Assembly: GCA_947164795.1 (NCBI GenBank)
Contig: CAMUXV010000006.1
Location: 1 to 46,136, forward strand
Source of the DNA: an uncultured Caryophanales bacterium
GTDB taxonomy: Bacteria > Bacillota_I > Bacilli_A > RF39 > UBA660
DNA length: 46,136 nucleotides
Reading direction: 5' to 3'
Part shown: one piece after another, positions 43,088 through 46,136 of the stretch
Layout of the letters: the number at the start of each line of letters is the position of its first letter
Position numbering within the stretch: position 1 is the first letter of the stretch
Notes under the pieces: generated by a model
Database searches by the model: none
What the model saw: the letters and a program-made list of their open reading frames with translations, nothing else
What the model was told of the DNA's origin: nothing
Made by a program: the position numbers and the translations under genes

Positions 43088-43534
43088 CTAAAATAAGTCC
43101 CAATCCTTATTATTGCTATTGTAAATCATTTCCGAATAATTATTTTCCTTAAATATTTGTAACATAATGTCAAAATTATTTGCTAAATCTTTCTGAGATA
43201 GTTCTTCTTCTGTTATCCAATAGTTTTTTCCTTCTTCTGTTTCTAATATTAAATCTCCAGTAAATGATTCAGACTTATATAGAAATACTATTGAACGTTC
43301 ATTTTTTTCATCATTATACCAATTTTTTATTCCACATAACTCTAAATTATTTATAATCAATCCAGTTTCTTCTTTTACTTCACGGATCGTAGATTTTACT
43401 ATACTTTCACCATTGTTGATTTTTCCTCCAGGAAATGCTAATCCTTTCCAATTTTTTACTCTTTCTTGAACCAATATTTTGTTTGTATTTACATCAATAA
43501 TTTTACACATATTCATTAATTTAATATTTTCCAT
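43088..43534 (-). CDS. Nudix hydrolase (MutT-like), first gene of the operon
   Basis: The 148-residue protein has N-terminal strands CKIIDVNTNKILVQERV, then the Nudix box GGKINNGESIVKSTIREVKEETG at about residues 37-59, with all metal-binding Glu residues. KNWYNDEKNERSIVFLYKS is a typical MutT-like strand pair. Likely cleaves a nucleoside triphosphate or dinucleotide. GAGGAG precedes the start. It opens the minus-strand operon that runs to 37 kb. Confidence 0.92.
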   Translation of the reverse strand: MENIKLMNMCKIIDVNTNKILVQERVKNWKGLAFPGGKINNGESIVKSTIREVKEETGLIINNLELCGIKNWYNDEKNERSIVFLYKSESFTGDLILETEEGKNYWITEEELSQKDLANNFDIMLQIFKENNYSEMIYNSNNKDWDLF

Positions 43535-43855
43535 AACAATATTCTCTCCTCTCTTATCGTGGTAAAATTATATTATCTTAAGACTATTTTTCCCAATTAA
43601 AATGTTATTATTTTATAATACAAATATTAATTATATAAAATAATGTATTAAAAAACTAATTCATTTAATTAAAATAGTATTAGTAAACTATTTGTTTATC
43701 ATCCTCATAATTATTTATACATTTAAAGTATAACATTATTTGTTATAAAAGTAAATTAATTTATTAAAATAGAATAATTATAAAAATGTACCTTAAATAT
43801 GTTATACTAGATACAGGTTAAAATTAATTTATGAAAAGGATAAGGTGATTTATTT
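43535..43855. other. 321-base divergent intergenic region
   Basis: Extremely AT-rich and without an open frame of note. It holds the promoter of the Nudix operon on the minus strand (43567-43596) and an extended -10 (TGTTATACT, 43799-43807) for the small plus-strand gene. Apart from those I see nothing, although many A/T tracts would make it flexible or curved. Confidence 0.6.
43567..43596 (-). promoter_or_regulatory. promoter of the nucleoside/acyl-AMP operon
   Basis: TTGGGA, 18 bases, perfect TATAAT on the minus strand; GAGGAG ribosome site about 20 bases downstream. Confidence 0.65.
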
Positions 43856-44194
43856 ATGATAAAAGTTTCAGTTGATGATTTAAAATACAGAAGTGATTTT
43901 TGTACTAATTATGGTCAATATCAAGAAGGTTATAGAATAGTTTATTTTTATCCAAACAGCACTTATCATGTCGGAACATTTAGTGGAAGTATAGAAGGTT
44001 TTATGATGGATTTTGTAGAAGTTGAGCCAATAGAAAATGACGATGATATTCCACAATTTATTTCCATAGAAGATCTTTTAAATAGATATTTATCAGATGT
44101 AAAAGAAATTTCTGCTGTTGCTATTTATAAAACTGATGGAACATTAATTGAAAGGTTAGATAGAAATAATCTTAACAAACAATATATAAAATAA
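43856..44194 (+). CDS. small hypothetical protein
   Basis: This 112-residue acidic cytosolic protein is not recognised. It has predicted beta strands (EGYRIVYFYPNSTYHVGTFSG) followed by helices (SIEDLLNRYL). There are no cysteine clusters or membrane segment. It has its own promoter, a ribosome site AAGGTG and a strong terminator. It is the only plus-strand gene in this part of the window. Confidence 0.7.
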   Translation: MIKVSVDDLKYRSDFCTNYGQYQEGYRIVYFYPNSTYHVGTFSGSIEGFMMDFVEVEPIENDDDIPQFISIEDLLNRYLSDVKEISAVAIYKTDGTLIERLDRNNLNKQYIK

Positions 44195-44231
44195 ACAGTA
44201 ATGAAATTTATTTATCTCATTACTGTTTTTA
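44193..44231. terminator. terminator between the small plus-strand gene and the APH-family gene
   Basis: 12-bp perfect stem AAACAGTAATGA / TCATTACTGTTT with T run on the plus strand. Confidence 0.85.
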
Positions 44232-44261
44232 TTACTTTTTTGTCATCTATTAGTAACCACA

Positions 44262-45143
44262 TTACAACTTGTTATAAACATCCTCTATTAACTTTTTTAG
44301 TTTATTAATATATTCAATATTATCTATATTCATTAAATAAAAATGACAATATGCATTAATCATACACCATTTTAAGTTATTATTATCATAAGTGCCAATT
44401 TCTAAATATCCTTTTAAAAAGGATTCTATATCCTCTAAATTATCCATAAATGTTTGTGTTGGCCTCAAAACTATACTCCAAGCAATATCTTGTTCTTTAA
44501 AACCCATACCACTATATTCAAAATCTAAAACACCAGATATATTTCCATTATGCCATAGTATATTTGCATAATGAAAATCACCATGTATAAATGTTTGATT
44601 ATTAATCACAATACCATTATTAGATAAATACTCTATATATGGTTTTAAAAAACTATCAAATTCTTTATAATCATCTATTTTAGGAATGTCATTAATTATT
44701 CGCTTTTTGGCGTCACAAAACAATTTCGAATTAATCTTATGAATTTTGGCCAATTCTCTCCCATATTTTATTAAATAGTTTGATTTATTAACCTCAGAAT
44801 TGCTTCTAAAAATATCCGATAATCTAATACCATCTATTTTTTCAAGTACCATATAATGCTTATTCTCTACTATACCATTTTCTATTATTTTTGGCATCCT
44901 ATCATAACAATTATTTTTCATTAATATTTTCAAATTATTAACTTCAGCATCAAAAGCTGCCATTTTACTTCTTTCAATTTTTATAAATGCATCTATCACT
45001 TTATCTTTATACACACATTTACATTCTACTACATCATTTTGAGCATACGGATAACTAAAAATTTCTAATATCTTAATCTTTTTAAATTTTATAGTTAATG
45101 GATCAATTAATAAATCCCTCCATTTATCATATATTATTCCCAT
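44262..45143 (-). CDS. APH-family phosphotransferase
   Basis: This 293-residue aminoglycoside/choline-kinase-like protein has N-lobe KDKVIDAFIKIERSKMAAFDAEV with the conserved Lys, the linker MVLEKIDGIRLSDIF, the catalytic loop FIHGDFHYANILWHNGNI and the metal-binding GVLDFEYSGMGFKEQDIAW. These enzymes phosphorylate small hydroxylated molecules; the substrate may be an antibiotic or a metabolite. It lies next to an AAC(6')-like acetyltransferase on the same strand. AAAGGGAG precedes the ATG. Confidence 0.88.
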   Translation of the reverse strand: MGIIYDKWRDLLIDPLTIKFKKIKILEIFSYPYAQNDVVECKCVYKDKVIDAFIKIERSKMAAFDAEVNNLKILMKNNCYDRMPKIIENGIVENKHYMVLEKIDGIRLSDIFRSNSEVNKSNYLIKYGRELAKIHKINSKLFCDAKKRIINDIPKIDDYKEFDSFLKPYIEYLSNNGIVINNQTFIHGDFHYANILWHNGNISGVLDFEYSGMGFKEQDIAWSIVLRPTQTFMDNLEDIESFLKGYLEIGTYDNNNLKWCMINAYCHFYLMNIDNIEYINKLKKLIEDVYNKL

Positions 45144-45212
45144 TTTTTACTCCCTTTCTTATATAAGCAAATCTACAAGCAATAATCAAATTACTCTAAC
45201 TCCATATTAGTA

Positions 45213-45749
45213 TTATATTTTTTGATACTCTTCTTTTACCATCAAAGCATATGTTTGAGTTATACCAATTGTATCCTTAGTGCTAAAATAGTTTTTTATA
45301 TAAAAGCCACATTTTTTATAACAATTTATTGCTTTTGTGTTATTTTTCAATGGGCACATCACTAATAATTCAGCCTCTTTTTCTGTTTCTAATATTTTAG
45401 ATAACATATTTATTGCTTTGCTTCCAATTCCTTTGTTATGTTCTTTTAATTCGCCAATAAATATATCAATTTCATAAATATTATTTCCTGTTAAATTATA
45501 CAATCTTTTATCCTCTTCTTCTACTAATTTGTATTGAATTATTCCAACAGGCCTTTTTTGATATTCAATCATATAAACTGGTACTTTAGCCGTTTTTAAT
45601 GTTCTAGGATAATATTTTTCTTTTATTTCATTATAATTTAATTTTCTTTGTTCAAAACTTGAATATATTTCTTCCTCTTGATACCATTTTTCAAGCATTT
45701 TATAATCTTCATCAATATTCTTTAATAATCTGATATTAACATCACACAT
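45213..45749 (-). CDS. GNAT acetyltransferase, AAC(6')-like
   Basis: The 178-residue protein contains VNIRLLKNIDEDYKMLEKWYQEEEIYSSFE, PVYMIEYQKRPVGIIQYKLV, IYEIDIFIGELKEHNKGIGSKAINML (acetyl-CoA loop HNKGIGSK) and PLKNNTKAINCYKKCGFYI, a layout very like aminoglycoside 6'-N-acetyltransferases. Acetylation of an aminoglycoside or related amine is the best guess. The ATG is preferred over the upstream GTG because AGGA lies at suitable distance. Adjacent to the APH-family gene. Confidence 0.85.
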   Translation of the reverse strand: MCDVNIRLLKNIDEDYKMLEKWYQEEEIYSSFEQRKLNYNEIKEKYYPRTLKTAKVPVYMIEYQKRPVGIIQYKLVEEEDKRLYNLTGNNIYEIDIFIGELKEHNKGIGSKAINMLSKILETEKEAELLVMCPLKNNTKAINCYKKCGFYIKNYFSTKDTIGITQTYALMVKEEYQKI

Positions 45750-45822
45750 ATTCACACATCCTACTTTTAAAATATAATATTTACTACAAACTAATTATAG
45801 CAATATTTTTATTAAAAGACAA

Positions 45823-45851
45823 TTGTTATTTTAAGTAAAATAATATATAAT
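45823..45851 (+). promoter_or_regulatory. promoter of the right-edge gene
   Basis: TTGTTA, 17 bases, perfect TATAAT, 19 bases before the ATG; AGAAGGTG is the ribosome site. Confidence 0.65.
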
Positions 45852-45870
45852 TAATTAGAAGGTGTTATAA

Positions 45871-46136
45871 ATGAGTAAGAAAAGAAAAAAAAGGAAATTA
45901 AGATTAGGAAGAATCTTATTACTATGTATAATTATTATAGTAATAGGACTAGGTATTTATTTAATAATACCAAAGAATTATGGGTATAAAAAAGATGTTG
46001 TTAAAGTATTTAAAGAAGAAAATATTATAGATATTATTAGAGAAAATAAAAAGTATTCTAAAGTACTTGAAGAAGCAATACTTAATAATAATTTTAATAA
46101 AGAATATTTACTTGATTATTTAAATATTAATTATAT
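45871..46136 (+). CDS. membrane-anchored protein, 5' part only
   Basis: 88 codons are visible before the window ends. The protein has a very basic start (MSKKRKKRKLRLGR), one membrane helix (ILLLCIIIIVIGLGIYLII) and a Lys-rich helical stretch (VVKVFKEENIIDIIRENKKY). The topology suggests an extracellular domain beyond the edge, possibly an envelope enzyme; the visible part does not allow a family name. It is absent from the ORF track because it has no stop in the window. Confidence 0.75.
   Translation, partial: MSKKRKKRKLRLGRILLLCIIIIVIGLGIYLIIPKNYGYKKDVVKVFKEENIIDIIRENKKYSKVLEEAILNNNFNKEYLLDYLNINY

Overview
The window comes from a very AT-rich, Gram-positive-type bacterium. It has strong Shine-Dalgarno sites, TTGACA/TATAAT promoters, A+T-rich intrinsic terminators and the standard genetic code (UGA is a stop). 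An alpha/beta small acid-soluble spore protein indicates a spore-forming lineage. Together with a PilB-type ATPase, pseudopilins and a GntR/ABC envelope-stress operon, this points to an uncultured low-GC Bacillota (Bacilli or Clostridia of gut type). This placement is inference; there is no rRNA in the window.

Layout. (1) 1-5.7 kb is a small accessory island: a large serine recombinase, a three-gene operon (degenerate DnaA-like protein, HELTH metallopeptidase, zinc-ribbon/PD-(D/E)XK nuclease mosaic), an XRE regulator and a broken mini-ORF that shares its 3' end with a second locus at 25.6 kb. (2) 5.7-23.4 kb is mostly core: ppdK, a WG-repeat protein, a GntR/ABC operon whose permease is frameshifted, tag, a SanA-like protein, rplM-rpsI, uvrC, tRNA-Ser(GCU), two prepilin-like proteins divergent from a PilB ATPase with a heptad-repeat N-terminus, rnhB, recX, a bacterial-PH-domain protein and a membrane thioredoxin. 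(3) 23.4-26.7 kb holds a surface protein that looks like the target of a diversity-generating retroelement (variable C-terminal lectin-like segment followed by a GC-rich cruciform). It is divergent from an ORF6N/PLD-like regulator, with a candidate ~105-nt RNA between them. (4) 26.7-31.2 kb is core: the SASP gene, thiI, a ComGC-like pilin and mutS. (5) 31.3-37 kb is accessory: a DUF1016 nuclease behind a structured terminator-containing leader, a UDG-family enzyme, a Nudix enzyme, an APH(3')-like kinase, a CYTH protein and a histidine kinase that lacks its phospho-acceptor histidine. (6) 37-43.6 kb is a tightly packed minus-strand operon of Nudix, PfkB kinase, nucleoside deoxyribosyltransferase, ASCH, double GNAT and two adenylate-forming ligases, possibly with the histidine kinase at its end. 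It looks like a nucleoside-centred acyl-conjugation pathway that I cannot match to a named system. (7) 43.8-46.1 kb has a small unknown protein, an APH-family kinase next to an AAC(6')-like acetyltransferase, and the start of a membrane-anchored protein.

The strongest leads are the retroelement-type variable protein, the nucleoside/acyl-AMP operon, the leader RNA in front of the DUF1016 nuclease, and the zinc-ribbon nuclease/DnaA-like/metallopeptidase operon. No reverse transcriptase, template repeat, CRISPR array, rRNA or complete insertion sequence was seen.
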